Notes: generated from the sequence alone by a model not told the origin. DNA of 36,170 nucleotides from Actinomycetota bacterium (GCA_028718945.1 JAQUKT010000009.1:1-36170); one strand, 5' to 3'. Positions 15,774 to 24,476 are shown, counted from the stretch's first letter. A program made the numbers and translations.

Positions 15774-17090
15774 ATGAAGAGAAGGATAGACGAAAGAAGA
15801 AGCCCACAGCTTTATATCGAGGGGAAAACGCACACCCTTTACAGAAAAAGGAAATTCAGGCTGAAAACCATCCTAAAGATTGGCGCGTTTGTTATTTTAG
15901 CTCTCCTCATTGTGTTACTTCTGTGGGGTTACACCTGGCTCAAGGCTAAAGAGGCAAAGATGCACGTTCGTGGAGTTGACAGTGTGCTTGACAGCACGGC
16001 TTCTGGGCAACCTGTAAACACATTGATTCTTGGAGTGGACAGGGGAAGCGTGAAGGGAGAGGAAAACGTAGCGCGTTCTGACATAATGATGATACTCAGT
16101 GTCAACAAAAAGAGCGGGAAGTCGGCAGTCATCTCTATTCCACGCGATACGAGGGTGAGAATTCCGGGCTATTCCGGGTACGAGAAGATAAATGCCGCGT
16201 ACGCATTTGGGGAAACACCACTTGCGATTGAGACCGTAAAGAATTTGACCGCCCTTTCGATAAATCATTACGTTATTCTCGACTTTGAAGGGTTCAAGAG
16301 CATCGTGAACGCGCTTGGCGGGGTGCCGATGCACATTGATGTCGCGATTCACGACAGGTACGCGGGAGACGTTCCCGCGGGAGATGTTGTGCTAAACGGA
16401 GACCAGGCACTCGCATTCGTGAGGGCAAGGCATGACCCGCGCACTGTTCCCGCGGGCGATCTTGATAGAGTGAAGAACCAGAGAAAGTTCCTGCAGGCAA
16501 TGCTTGGCTCTGCTGCTCACACGAGAAATCCCTTTAAGATTACCAAGCTCGTTGACGCCGTTTCGAGTAATGCGAAAACTGACCTATCGTTTTTCTCAAT
16601 GCTTTCAATTGGAAGGGACCTTCAGTCATCAAACGGAAGTGTCAAGATGACGACCGCTCCGGGTGAACCGAGGGTGTTAGGCGGAGTCTGGTATTACATT
16701 ATTGATGAGGCGGAATTCAAGGATATGCTGAAAACTTTTGCTGAAAGGACCGAGGTCGAGCCGGAGAAATCACAGGTTAGCCAGACGAAGACGCGTTCAC
16801 GGGTAAGGTTGGTTGTGCTCAATGGTGCTGCTGTTACCGGTCTTGCTTCTAAGACGGCGGAACAGCTCAGCCAGCTTGGTTACAAAGACATTCTTACCGG
16901 AAATGCCGTGAACTTGTACTCGAGAACTACTGTATACTATGGCGAGGGAAAAAGTGAATGGGCTGGACTTGTGGCTTCCGACCTTGAGGGGGTTGATGAG
17001 CCGGTTCTCGACGAAAATGCGGAAGTTGCTCTCGGGCACGATGCGGATGTAGTTGTGGTCCTGGGCAAAGATTACAGGTTACACAAATGA
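15774..17090 (+). CDS. LytR-CpsA-Psr (LCP) family cell-wall ligase with LytR C-terminal domain
   Basis: LCP proteins transfer lipid-linked glycopolymers such as teichoic acid, capsule or arabinogalactan onto peptidoglycan outside the membrane. The 438-residue product has a basic N-terminus, one membrane helix (about 32-52) and then the LCP domain. That domain starts at NTLILGVDRG and includes the signature ISIPRDTRVRIPGY and the arginine-rich AFVRARHDP ... DLDRVKNQRKFL. A LytR_C domain (about 345-435, VLNGAAVTGLASKTAEQL) follows. The frame is open from a TTG at 15747; the ATG at 15774 gives the usual basic start but its ribosome site is weak. Hsp20 follows after 27 bases. The presence of an LCP enzyme points to a Gram-positive-type wall. 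Confidence 0.9.
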   Translation: MKRRIDERRSPQLYIEGKTHTLYRKRKFRLKTILKIGAFVILALLIVLLLWGYTWLKAKEAKMHVRGVDSVLDSTASGQPVNTLILGVDRGSVKGEENVARSDIMMILSVNKKSGKSAVISIPRDTRVRIPGYSGYEKINAAYAFGETPLAIETVKNLTALSINHYVILDFEGFKSIVNALGGVPMHIDVAIHDRYAGDVPAGDVVLNGDQALAFVRARHDPRTVPAGDLDRVKNQRKFLQAMLGSAAHTRNPFKITKLVDAVSSNAKTDLSFFSMLSIGRDLQSSNGSVKMTTAPGEPRVLGGVWYYIIDEAEFKDMLKTFAERTEVEPEKSQVSQTKTRSRVRLVVLNGAAVTGLASKTAEQLSQLGYKDILTGNAVNLYSRTTVYYGEGKSEWAGLVASDLEGVDEPVLDENAEVALGHDADVVVVLGKDYRLHK

Positions 17091-17117
17091 GGTTATTGAG
17101 CTGAAAGGCGGCAGGCG

Positions 17118-17570
17118 ATGGAAAAGAATTTGGTTGAAAAGCTGTTAGAGCCGGAGGATGTGCAGAGTCAGGTTGAGAGGTTTTTCATGCATCTCGGGCG
17201 CTGGAAGAGACCTCTTTTCTATTTCGAGAAAGCGTGGAAACCGCGGTGTGATGTAATCGAGACCGAGGATGAGGTTGTAGTTGTTGCTGAACTCGCGGGA
17301 GTTGATGTGAGCAGTCTCGATGTTCGGGTCGAGGGCGACATGCTCTTTCTTGGCGGCATGCGCGCAAGACCGATGAGCGAGGAAAGAATGAACTTTCACA
17401 TTATGGAGATAAACTATGGTCCATTCGAGAGAGAGATTTCTCTTCCATGTGAGGTGGAAGCCGAGAAAGCGAAGGCGAACCTCGAGGATGGTTTTCTCGA
17501 AATAAGGCTTCCTAAGGTGGTTCTCAATGGCAAACAACTGGAGGTTGATGTTGATGTCCCCTTCCAGTGA
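17118..17570 (+). CDS. Hsp20/alpha-crystallin small heat-shock protein
   Basis: These ATP-independent chaperones hold unfolding proteins for later refolding or degradation. The 150-residue protein has an N-terminal arm, then an alpha-crystallin domain (about 45-140) opening with PRCDVIETEDEVVVVAELAGV. The fold closes with ANLEDGFLEIRLPK, which matches the A-x-x-x-n-G-v-L consensus with Phe in place of Val, followed by the usual short tail. Lon starts inside its last codons (17-base overlap with the chosen Lon start), so holding chaperone and protease are made together. That is a logical protein quality-control pair. Confidence 0.9.
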   Translation: MEKNLVEKLLEPEDVQSQVERFFMHLGRWKRPLFYFEKAWKPRCDVIETEDEVVVVAELAGVDVSSLDVRVEGDMLFLGGMRARPMSEERMNFHIMEINYGPFEREISLPCEVEAEKAKANLEDGFLEIRLPKVVLNGKQLEVDVDVPFQ

Positions 17571-20088
17571 TGAGAAAGAGGGAGATTCGAGAAATTCCAG
17601 TTGTGAGGAAACCGAAAAGGGCAAAAGGGAAGAAGGCGTAACTATTATTGCCCCCGAAGGCGAGCCCTCTGTTCGCGCCGATAAGAAAAGCCCCAACAGC
17701 AACTCGGTTGACTCAATTGAAATATCTTCCGAACTCCCGATAATGCCGGTCAAGGATACTGTGGTTTACCCGCACATCGTTGCGCCACTCCTCGTGGAGG
17801 AGGGACACCTCATAAAGCTCATGGACGATGCGCTTGCGGGAGACAGAACTGTTGGGATGGTCGCAGCGCGCGGGAACGAGGAGAATCCTTCCCCGGAGGA
17901 CCTTTATGAAGTTGGCACAGCGGTTGCGGTGGCACGGATGTTCAAACTTCCCGATGGCAAGATGCAACTTTTGGTTCAGGGAGTAGCAAGGATAAGGATA
18001 ACCGAGTATGTCGAGACCCATCCTTACCTCAAGGCAAAGGTTGAAAGACTCAGGGATGTGATGGATGAGAAAGATTCGGTTGAAATCGAGGGGCTTGCGC
18101 GGAACTGCTTGAACCTTTTCAGGAAAATCGTAAGTCTTGCCCCTTATCTGCCTGATGAAATTTTTATCGCCGCAATGAATGTTGGAGAACCAAATGACCT
18201 TGCCGACTTTCTGGCCGCGAACATCAACCTTGATGCGGAGCAGAGGCAGGCCATCTTAGAGGAACTCGACGTGAAGGAGCGCTTGAAAAAACTCACTGTT
18301 CTTCTTAACCGTGAGGTGGAAGTTCTCGAGGTCGGGAGCAGAATACAGAATCAGGTTCAATCGGAGCTCTCAAAGGGACAGCGTGAGTTTTTCTTGAGAG
18401 AGCAGTTGAAGGCGATTCAGAAGGAACTCGGTGAACTGGATGAAAAGTCAATGGAGATAAAGGAGATAAAGGAGGCGATCGAGAAGTCGGGCATGCCTGA
18501 GGAAGCGAGGAAGGAAGCTGAGCGCGAACTCGAAAGGCTTGAGAATATGCCCCAGGCAGCAGCCGAGTACACTGTCGCCAGAACTTATCTCGACTGGATG
18601 GTCAACCTTCCCTGGAAAGAGAGCACCGAGGACAATCTTGATGTGAAGCGCGCGGCGCGAATCCTGGATGAAGACCATTATGACCTCGAAAGGGTAAAGG
18701 AAAGAATTATCGAGTATCTTGCGGTAAGGAATATAAAGAAGGACACCAAAGGCCCGATACTCTGCTTCGTTGGACCGCCGGGTGTAGGCAAGACATCTCT
18801 CGGGCAATCGATTGCCCGCGCGCTTGGTAGAAAGTTCTACCGGATTTCTCTCGGCGGAGTTCGTGATGAAGCGGAAATCAGAGGGCACAGAAGAACCTAT
18901 GTTGGCGCTCTTCCCGGAAGGATAATTCAGGGCTTGAGGAAGGCCGGGACTAACAATCCGGTCTTCATGCTGGATGAGGTTGACAAATTGGGAGCGGACT
19001 TCAGAGGAGACCCTGCTGCGGCGCTTCTTGAGGTCTTGGATCCGGAGCAAAACAACACCTTCTCGGACCATTATCTCGATGTTCAATTCGACCTCTCGAA
19101 GGTGATGTTCATTACGACAGCGAACATACTATTCACGATTCCGCCCGCTCTTCTTGACAGAATGGAAGTTCTCGAACTACCGGGTTACACGGAGCCGGAA
19201 AAGGTAAAGATCGCCCAGCAGTTCCTGGTTCCACGCCAGATAGAGGAGCATGGGTTGAAGAAGTTTCAGGTGGAGATTGACGAGTCCGCGCTCCACGGGA
19301 TTATTAGGAACTATACCAGGGAAGCGGGAGTGAGGAACTTGGAGCGGGAAATTGCTGGTATCTGCCGTAAGATTGCGAGAAAAGTTGCCGAAGGAGGGAA
19401 GGGTCCGTTCAGGATTACTGCTGATGATCTTCACGACATGCTTGGTCCCATCAAATACCGCCTCGAGGTCGTCGAGGAGGACGAGGTTGGGGTTGCCACT
19501 GGTCTTGCATGGACAGAGGCTGGCGGGGACGTTCTGTTCGTTGAGGCTGAATCCTATCCCGGGAAGGGTAATTTGAGTCTTACCGGAAAATTGGGAGAGG
19601 TAATGCAGGAATCGGCAAAAGCAGCCGTGACCTTCGCTCGAGCAAATGCGTCTGTTGTTGGCATTCCCGATAAGTTCTTCGATGAGAATGACATCCACAT
19701 ACATGTTCCCGCAGGGGCAATTCCCAAGGATGGACCATCCGCTGGCATAACAATGGCAGTGGCTCTCATTTCAGCGGCTACCGGAAAGTCCGTGAAAAAG
19801 GATGTCGCGATGACAGGGGAAATCACATTGCGAGGAAAGATTCTTCCAGTGGGTGGGATAAAGGAGAAGGTGCTTGCCGCTCACAGGGCGGGCGTGAAAA
19901 AAGTTATTCTGCCGAAGGAAAACGAAAAAGACCTCGATGAAGTTCCAGATTTCGTGAAGGAGGAACTGAAGTTCGCGTTCGTGGAGAATATCCGCGAGGC
20001 GATCCCACAGGTCATTGATAGCTCGAAACCACAAAAAAGAAATGTCCCATCCGGTGATGGAAAGGAAAGCCATGTTGGAACTGCATAA
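17554..20088 (+). CDS. lon: ATP-dependent protease Lon
   Basis: Lon unfolds and degrades damaged and regulatory proteins in the cytoplasm. From the ATG at 17554 the protein has 844 residues. A charged, low-complexity start of about 50 residues precedes the N-terminal substrate domain (beginning LPIMPVKDTVVYP). An AAA+ module has Walker A GPPGVGKT (407-414) and Walker B VFMLDEVD. The proteolytic domain has Ser729 in PKDGPSAG and Lys772, the 43-residue spacing seen in the E. coli enzyme. The frame is open from 17527, but GGAGG nine bases before 17554 favours this start. The low-complexity N-terminal extension is longer than in E. coli Lon. The next gene overlaps its end by 17 bases, continuing the operon. 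Confidence 0.96.
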   Translation: MSPSSDEKEGDSRNSSCEETEKGKREEGVTIIAPEGEPSVRADKKSPNSNSVDSIEISSELPIMPVKDTVVYPHIVAPLLVEEGHLIKLMDDALAGDRTVGMVAARGNEENPSPEDLYEVGTAVAVARMFKLPDGKMQLLVQGVARIRITEYVETHPYLKAKVERLRDVMDEKDSVEIEGLARNCLNLFRKIVSLAPYLPDEIFIAAMNVGEPNDLADFLAANINLDAEQRQAILEELDVKERLKKLTVLLNREVEVLEVGSRIQNQVQSELSKGQREFFLREQLKAIQKELGELDEKSMEIKEIKEAIEKSGMPEEARKEAERELERLENMPQAAAEYTVARTYLDWMVNLPWKESTEDNLDVKRAARILDEDHYDLERVKERIIEYLAVRNIKKDTKGPILCFVGPPGVGKTSLGQSIARALGRKFYRISLGGVRDEAEIRGHRRTYVGALPGRIIQGLRKAGTNNPVFMLDEVDKLGADFRGDPAAALLEVLDPEQNNTFSDHYLDVQFDLSKVMFITTANILFTIPPALLDRMEVLELPGYTEPEKVKIAQQFLVPRQIEEHGLKKFQVEIDESALHGIIRNYTREAGVRNLEREIAGICRKIARKVAEGGKGPFRITADDLHDMLGPIKYRLEVVEEDEVGVATGLAWTEAGGDVLFVEAESYPGKGNLSLTGKLGEVMQESAKAAVTFARANASVVGIPDKFFDENDIHIHVPAGAIPKDGPSAGITMAVALISAATGKSVKKDVAMTGEITLRGKILPVGGIKEKVLAAHRAGVKKVILPKENEKDLDEVPDFVKEELKFAFVENIREAIPQVIDSSKPQKRNVPSGDGKESHVGTA

Positions 20089-21502
20089 GGTATTCAATCC
20101 ACGCTCCATAGCATTTTTTGGAGCCTCGAACAATCCAACCACGATGGGAACCGGAGAGCTCGCATTCCTGATTATGGCTGGCTTCAAGGGAAAGATTTAC
20201 CCCGTTCATCCATCGGAGAAAAAAGTCCTTGGAATAGATGCTTACAAGAGCGTCAGTGAACTGCCCGAGGTTCCAGACCTTGCAGTGATGGTGCTTCCGA
20301 CCAGTATTGTTCCTCCCATACTTGATGAGTGTGGCAGAGCAGGAATAAGCGCCGCAATAGTCGTATCTGGAGGATTCAAAGAGATAGGAGGAGAGGGGGA
20401 AAAGCTTGAGCGTGAGATTGAAAAGATTGCCAGGAAGCATGGGATAACGCTTATCGGTCCGAACTGCATGGGGGTTGGTCATTTCGAGATAGGATTGAAC
20501 ACAACCTATTCTCCTTATGACCAAAAACCGGGGGGCGTCACCATAATAAGTCAGAGCGGAACTTACGCCAGTCATGTCTTTGGATACACCAAGCAGGCGG
20601 GAATAGGCCTTTCTCACTCGGTGAGCGTTGGGAATTCAGCGGTGGTTGACATCTCCGATTGCCTTGAATATTTCGCCGATGAGCCATCGACGAAGGCTAT
20701 TGCGCTTTATGTTGAAGGAATAAATGATGGCGAAAAATTCATGAGAGCGGCAAAGAAAGCCACCAGCAAAAAAGCGGTGGTAGCCTATTACGTGGGTGGA
20801 AGCAAGGCAGGAGCAAGGGCGGGACTTTCTCACACCGGAGCGTTAGCCGGCGATGACGCGATTTATGATGGAGTTTTCAGGGAAACTGGAATTATTCGTG
20901 CCTACGACATCGAGGAACTCCTCACCTGGTCATGGGCGTTTTCGAATCAACCACTCCCAGCAGGTCCACGCGTGTGTATTCTTTCGCACTCCGGTGGTCC
21001 GGCTGCGAGCATAGCTGACAGGGCCGAAAGAGATGGTCTGGAGGTCCCGATTTTCTCGGCTGAACTTCAGAAGAAGCTTCGCGAGCTTGTTCCCATGACA
21101 GCGGCTGTTTCGAATCCGGTTGATCTCACTTTTTACATGGATGTTGCTTCGGTTTGCGAAGAAATTCCGCGAATTCTCTGTTCGAGTGGGGAGATTGATG
21201 CACTCGTAATCTATCTGATATTCGGCTCGTTCCTTTTGAGTAAAACAAAAAAGGCGCTGGGTAAACGGCTCGATTTCCCGGCCGATAGCGTGATTCCGGA
21301 CATAACAGGTTATCTTTCGAAATTTGTTGAAATCCCCCACGATTTCGGAATACCTGTGATTGCATCATCCTTCTGGAGTAAAGAAGATGAGGGCATCGAG
21401 CTTCTTTGCGAAAATGGAATCCCTGTCTTTAATGCTCCCGAAAGAGCGGTCGACGCGGTTTCCGCAATGTGGAGGGTTAGCGCGGCCGCGAAAGAGGGTT
21501 GA
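20072..21502 (+). CDS. ADP-forming acyl-CoA synthetase, alpha-subunit-like CoA-binding protein
   Basis: NDP-forming acyl-CoA synthetases interconvert acyl-CoA, ADP and phosphate with free acid, CoA and ATP, passing phosphate through a histidine. The 476-residue protein has the CoA-binding Rossmann domain (FNPRSIAFFGASNNPTTMG, 1-130), a ligase domain with IGPNCMG and SQSGTYA, and the phospho-His candidate His254 in GLSHTGALAGDD. A third domain follows and the protein then stops. The ATP-grasp beta domain of the full enzyme is missing here, and no beta-subunit gene lies next to it. It must pair with a subunit encoded elsewhere or belong to the acyl-CoA/protein acylation regulators that use single domains. 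The chosen ATG (20072) has an AGGAAAG site; the frame is open from 20015. Confidence 0.82.
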   Translation: MLELHKVFNPRSIAFFGASNNPTTMGTGELAFLIMAGFKGKIYPVHPSEKKVLGIDAYKSVSELPEVPDLAVMVLPTSIVPPILDECGRAGISAAIVVSGGFKEIGGEGEKLEREIEKIARKHGITLIGPNCMGVGHFEIGLNTTYSPYDQKPGGVTIISQSGTYASHVFGYTKQAGIGLSHSVSVGNSAVVDISDCLEYFADEPSTKAIALYVEGINDGEKFMRAAKKATSKKAVVAYYVGGSKAGARAGLSHTGALAGDDAIYDGVFRETGIIRAYDIEELLTWSWAFSNQPLPAGPRVCILSHSGGPAASIADRAERDGLEVPIFSAELQKKLRELVPMTAAVSNPVDLTFYMDVASVCEEIPRILCSSGEIDALVIYLIFGSFLLSKTKKALGKRLDFPADSVIPDITGYLSKFVEIPHDFGIPVIASSFWSKEDEGIELLCENGIPVFNAPERAVDAVSAMWRVSAAAKEG

Positions 21503-21607
21503 TCCTTCCGGTAAAACGAACCGAAAATCCCGAAATTGTCACAGGAATGCTGTAATCTATTCTCAAAGAGAGTGTTTCGACTTTTCTCACGAAAGGAGGT
21601 GGGGGAG

Positions 21608-22804
21608 ATGCCCGTTTATTCCCGGAGTCGAATAGATACATTCCTGAGTTGCCCCCTGAAATACAGATTCAAATACATTGACGGCATCCGCAAAGAGGAG
21701 GAAAACGTCGAGCCTTGGCTCGGTAACGTTGTCCACAAAACTTTGCATGAACTTCTAAGGCTGAAGAAAGATTTCAGGAGAGAGCCAAAGCTCGAGGCTG
21801 CAATCGAAATTTTCGAAAAAATGTGGAGCGATAGCGTTCATGAAAAAATCACAATTCACGACGAGTTCGCTAATCTCGATGACTACAGGCGAAGGGGTCT
21901 TATGTTCATCGAGAATTTCTTTGAGGCGGAGAAAGGGCGCGATTATGGAGAAATTGTCTCTCTCGAGGGGCAGGTTAATTTCAAGATTGATGGGTATTCC
22001 TTCACAGGATACATAGACAGATTGCAAAAGGATGGAAGCACATACCACATCGTTGACTACAAAACTTCTAAATCCCCCTTGAGCCAGGAGGCTGCCGATC
22101 GAGATGAGCAGCTTGCGCTCTATGAGATAGGGGTGCGCCAGAATTTCCCGCAGGTAGAAAAAGTCGTTCTTCACTGGCACATGCTCAGTGACGGAACGGT
22201 TGTGGATTCATCAAGAAGTCCCGAGCAACTTGAAAGCTTGATGCAAAAGGTTCCAATTCTTGTGAATGAAATTGAAGCAGAGAAAGATTTTCTACCACTC
22301 GAGAGTGGTCTGTGCAACTGGTGCGAGTATAAAGAGGAATGCCAGAGCGAAAGGGAAAAGAGAACCATTGCGCATGAGGAGATGGATTTTGCTTCTATGG
22401 TGGAGGAATATGAAACGCTCTACGAGGAAAAATCGGAACTCGATTCCAGTTTGAAGAAAATAGAAAAGGCCATGGAGAAACTTGCTGCCCCAATCGTAGA
22501 TGAATGCTTGAGGAGGGATTGCTGGTCGGTTGAGGGAAAAGAGCATATTCTCAATTTGGAAAGGTCTGAAAAGATTTCGATTCCGGGAAAGGGTGGAAAA
22601 GCGCGGGACGAACTTGAAAGAATCCTTCGTGAAGCAAGAAGGTTTGATTCGCTTTTCTCGATTGAGAGAAACGCTTTTCTAAAGGCGCTTGGCGAGGGGA
22701 TGCTTGGCGAGCTTACGGAAACCGTGAAGGGAATGCTCGAAGAAAGAGAAGAGATAAAAATAAAAGTTCTGAGGAGGAAAACCAGGCCTGAAAGCGGTTC
22801 TTGA
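21608..22804 (+). CDS. PD-(D/E)XK nuclease family protein, RecB/AddB/Cas4-like, with Fe-S cysteines
   Basis: The 398-residue protein has the RecB-type nuclease core: His43 in GNVVHKTLHELL, Asp137 in GYIDRLQ, Asp150-x-Lys152 in IVDYKTSK and the QxxxY helix (Gln168, Tyr172). Cys15 (LSCPLKYRF) and Cys236, Cys239, Cys245 (CNWCEYKEEC) match the split four-cysteine 4Fe-4S site of AddB, Dna2 and Cas4. A long helical tail (about 250-398) with coiled-coil character follows. The ATG at 21608 has a near-perfect AAAGGAGGTG ribosome site, which fixes the start against the open frame upstream. No helicase gene or CRISPR array is adjacent. Expected activity is single-strand DNA end processing; it may work with a separately encoded helicase. 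Confidence 0.88.
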   Translation: MPVYSRSRIDTFLSCPLKYRFKYIDGIRKEEENVEPWLGNVVHKTLHELLRLKKDFRREPKLEAAIEIFEKMWSDSVHEKITIHDEFANLDDYRRRGLMFIENFFEAEKGRDYGEIVSLEGQVNFKIDGYSFTGYIDRLQKDGSTYHIVDYKTSKSPLSQEAADRDEQLALYEIGVRQNFPQVEKVVLHWHMLSDGTVVDSSRSPEQLESLMQKVPILVNEIEAEKDFLPLESGLCNWCEYKEECQSEREKRTIAHEEMDFASMVEEYETLYEEKSELDSSLKKIEKAMEKLAAPIVDECLRRDCWSVEGKEHILNLERSEKISIPGKGGKARDELERILREARRFDSLFSIERNAFLKALGEGMLGELTETVKGMLEEREEIKIKVLRRKTRPESGS

Positions 22805-22937
22805 GGGGCTTTTCTGTTCCGCTTTTGTAATGCAGGTACATGTTGGTTTCCAGTGATTTATGCGATGGCGAGAAAATCTGGCGTTTCTCGTTTATAATCT
22901 TTGACGATGGGTTGAATTTACTAAGGGGAATCTTGAA

Positions 22938-23699
22938 ATGAGGAAAAAGGCTCTTAGAAAAATCTTTTCTGTCATGATTGTTGTTTCTCTTTCGTCCATT
23001 GTCTGTGGGTTCGGGTGCGGTACCCATATTCCGAAAATAGAGTATGCGAGGTCAGCAAGGAATGTTGTCCTTTCAATGAAAGTTGGAAGCGAGAAAGTGC
23101 ATATCTGGAGTGATGTTGCTCCGTGTTTTGAAATTTATGGAGATGGGAAGGTTCTCAAAAGGGTTCAAGACCCCGAGTTTGGAGTTATCGCGCAGGGGAC
23201 GCTTAGCTATCGGAAGATAAATTCGCTGTTAAAGGAAATCGCTCAAGATGGTTTCTTTTCTCTTGAAGACGAATACTCCACCGAAAAAGTCAAACATCCC
23301 GACTATTCAGTGGAGATAACAATCAATCTCAAGACTGCGCGCAAGAAGGTTTGCGAATCCGGGGTTAAGGTTCCGGCGATCGAGGAAATCAAGGAACTGC
23401 TATTGGATGTAAACGTAGAAAATCCAAAAGACTACATTCCACAAACCGGTTTTCTAACTATTACTGCACTCAATGACCCGAGCGCGCGCATTCTTCCCGC
23501 CGGAAGTGTAGTTTATTCCGTCTTGCCGGATCAGAGAACGATTGATGGGGCGATATCGAGCAAAACCTCACTCCCCGTGGAGGGGAAAGTTTTCATCGAG
23601 ATAAAAAAAGAGGAAGTTTCGCAGGGCAGAAGGGGACTCGATGTTTCGGTTGGAGGCAAGAGATACAGAGTCTATCCCCTTTATGACACCTATTTGTAG
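22938..23699 (+). CDS. Putative secreted protein or lipoprotein, unknown function
   Basis: This 253-residue product begins with a basic stretch and a hydrophobic helix (about 10-24) followed by VCGFGCG. That gives a signal peptide and possibly a lipid-modified cysteine, although neither Cys has a perfect lipobox. The mature part mixes beta-rich segments, for example VILS/VVLSMKV, HPDYSVEITINL and TGFLTITALN. I recognise no enzyme motif. A TATAAT-like box at 22893-22898 lies 40 bases upstream. The gene stands alone between the nuclease and a minus-strand SCP2-like gene, and a dispersed repeat begins one base after its stop. An envelope or cell-surface role is the most that can be said. Confidence 0.7.
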   Translation: MRKKALRKIFSVMIVVSLSSIVCGFGCGTHIPKIEYARSARNVVLSMKVGSEKVHIWSDVAPCFEIYGDGKVLKRVQDPEFGVIAQGTLSYRKINSLLKEIAQDGFFSLEDEYSTEKVKHPDYSVEITINLKTARKKVCESGVKVPAIEEIKELLLDVNVENPKDYIPQTGFLTITALNDPSARILPAGSVVYSVLPDQRTIDGAISSKTSLPVEGKVFIEIKKEEVSQGRRGLDVSVGGKRYRVYPLYDTYL

Positions 23700-23700
23700 G

Positions 23701-23728
23701 TGGGGTCAGGTCTTGCAATAACACATTT
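23701..23728 (+). repeat. 28-bp dispersed repeat, copy 3
   Basis: TGGGGTCAGGTCTTGCAAT followed by AACACATTT starts one base after the lipoprotein-like gene's TAG. It differs from copies 1 and 4 only at the single variable base. Confidence 0.87.
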
Positions 23729-23759
23729 TTGGCTTTGCTATTTTGCCGCGGCTTTTATT

Positions 23760-24191
23760 TTAGGCTTCCCCAGGCATGTCGAACTTTGAATATTCGCTCT
23801 CGAACTCGGTTGGGATTGAGCGAAGTATCTCAACCCACCTGTCTGTGGACCGAGAAGCCTTGAGCAGCTTGATGAAATTCCCCTTTATCTTGAGTCTTCT
23901 CAAAGAGACTGCTTTCGCCGCGCTCAAGTTGCCGGTGAGAATATCGACCCAGACTCCGTAAGGAGCAATCAATGTAAAATCTGTTTCCCTTTCTCCTTCC
24001 CATACTTCCGCCATTTCCCCGTCAACCATTTTTGCCCCAACCATCCTGTTTTCGGTAATTCCCTTTTCGGGTTCCGCCTTTATCACAAGGGTATATGACT
24101 CATTTTCTCCCTTGGCGAGCCTCAGGTATTCCTCATCGGAATTTGTGCGCCTCTTTACCTCGTCCATGTGCTCGATAGAACAAAATTTCAT
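23760..24191 (-). CDS. SCP2-like sterol/lipid carrier domain protein
   Basis: This 143-residue protein shows the tail end of an SCP2 fold: a WVDILTGNLSAAKAV helix, the strand RRLKIKGNFIKL and the closing helix KASRSTDRWVEILRSIP. SCP2 domains bind lipids or acyl-CoA in a hydrophobic tunnel. The N-terminal half is less typical, so the assignment is to the fold and not to a ligand. The ATG at 24191 has GGAAGGG directly upstream; a TTG at 24203 is an alternative. The gene lies alone on the minus strand, bracketed by two same-direction copies of the 28-bp repeat. The upstream copy sits where its promoter or leader should be. Confidence 0.68.
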   Translation of the reverse strand: MKFCSIEHMDEVKRRTNSDEEYLRLAKGENESYTLVIKAEPEKGITENRMVGAKMVDGEMAEVWEGERETDFTLIAPYGVWVDILTGNLSAAKAVSLRRLKIKGNFIKLLKASRSTDRWVEILRSIPTEFESEYSKFDMPGEA

Positions 24192-24204
24192 AATCCCTTC
24201 CAAA

Positions 24205-24232
24205 TGGGGTCAGGTCTTGCAATCACACATTT
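24205..24232 (+). repeat. 28-bp dispersed repeat, copy 4
   Basis: TGGGGTCAGGTCTTGCAAT followed by CACACATTT lies 13 bases upstream of the SCP2-like start codon. With copy 3 it encloses a unit of about 500 bp. The rest of 24233-24363 shows nothing recognisable. Confidence 0.87.
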
Positions 24233-24363
24233 TAGGTTGCTTACATGGATGAAACACATGAAATTATACACTTTTGAGGAGATATGTTTGATTGTTAGTT
24301 ATTTGACCTTGCTTTCTATCTCTGCGAAGTTTGTCTAAGCGGTTGGTTTATTCATTGAGTTGC

Positions 24364-24393
24364 TTGAAAGAATCATTGTCGTGAGGATAAAAT
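24364..24393 (+). promoter_or_regulatory. Putative promoter of the acs gene
   Basis: TTGAAA (24364-24369) and TAAAAT (24388-24393) are separated by 18 bases. This gives a leader of about 100 bases before the acs ATG, long enough to hold the hairpin at 24444-24476. Confidence 0.5.
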
Positions 24394-24443
24394 AAAGAAC
24401 CGGTTTTTGATTATTACCCTGGATTTCTTTTCTGGGGTGAAGG

Positions 24444-24476
24444 GTGCCCGTTAGCAATGCTCGGGCATGGATTTTT
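24444..24476 (+). terminator. Terminator-like hairpin in the acs leader (possible attenuator)
   Basis: TGCCCG (24445-24450) pairs with CGGGCA (24462-24467), with one extra G-T pair at the base and an 11-base loop. A run of six T follows after a few bases. It lies between the predicted promoter and the acs start, so it could stop or modulate transcription into acs. The three bases between stem and T-run make it a less than ideal terminator. Confidence 0.45.

Noticed and set aside
22791-22825. Terminator at the end of the nuclease gene (AAAGCGG/CCGCTTT)
   Set aside because: The loop is 21 bases long and the first arm is inside the gene; the fold is not convincing without an energy calculation.
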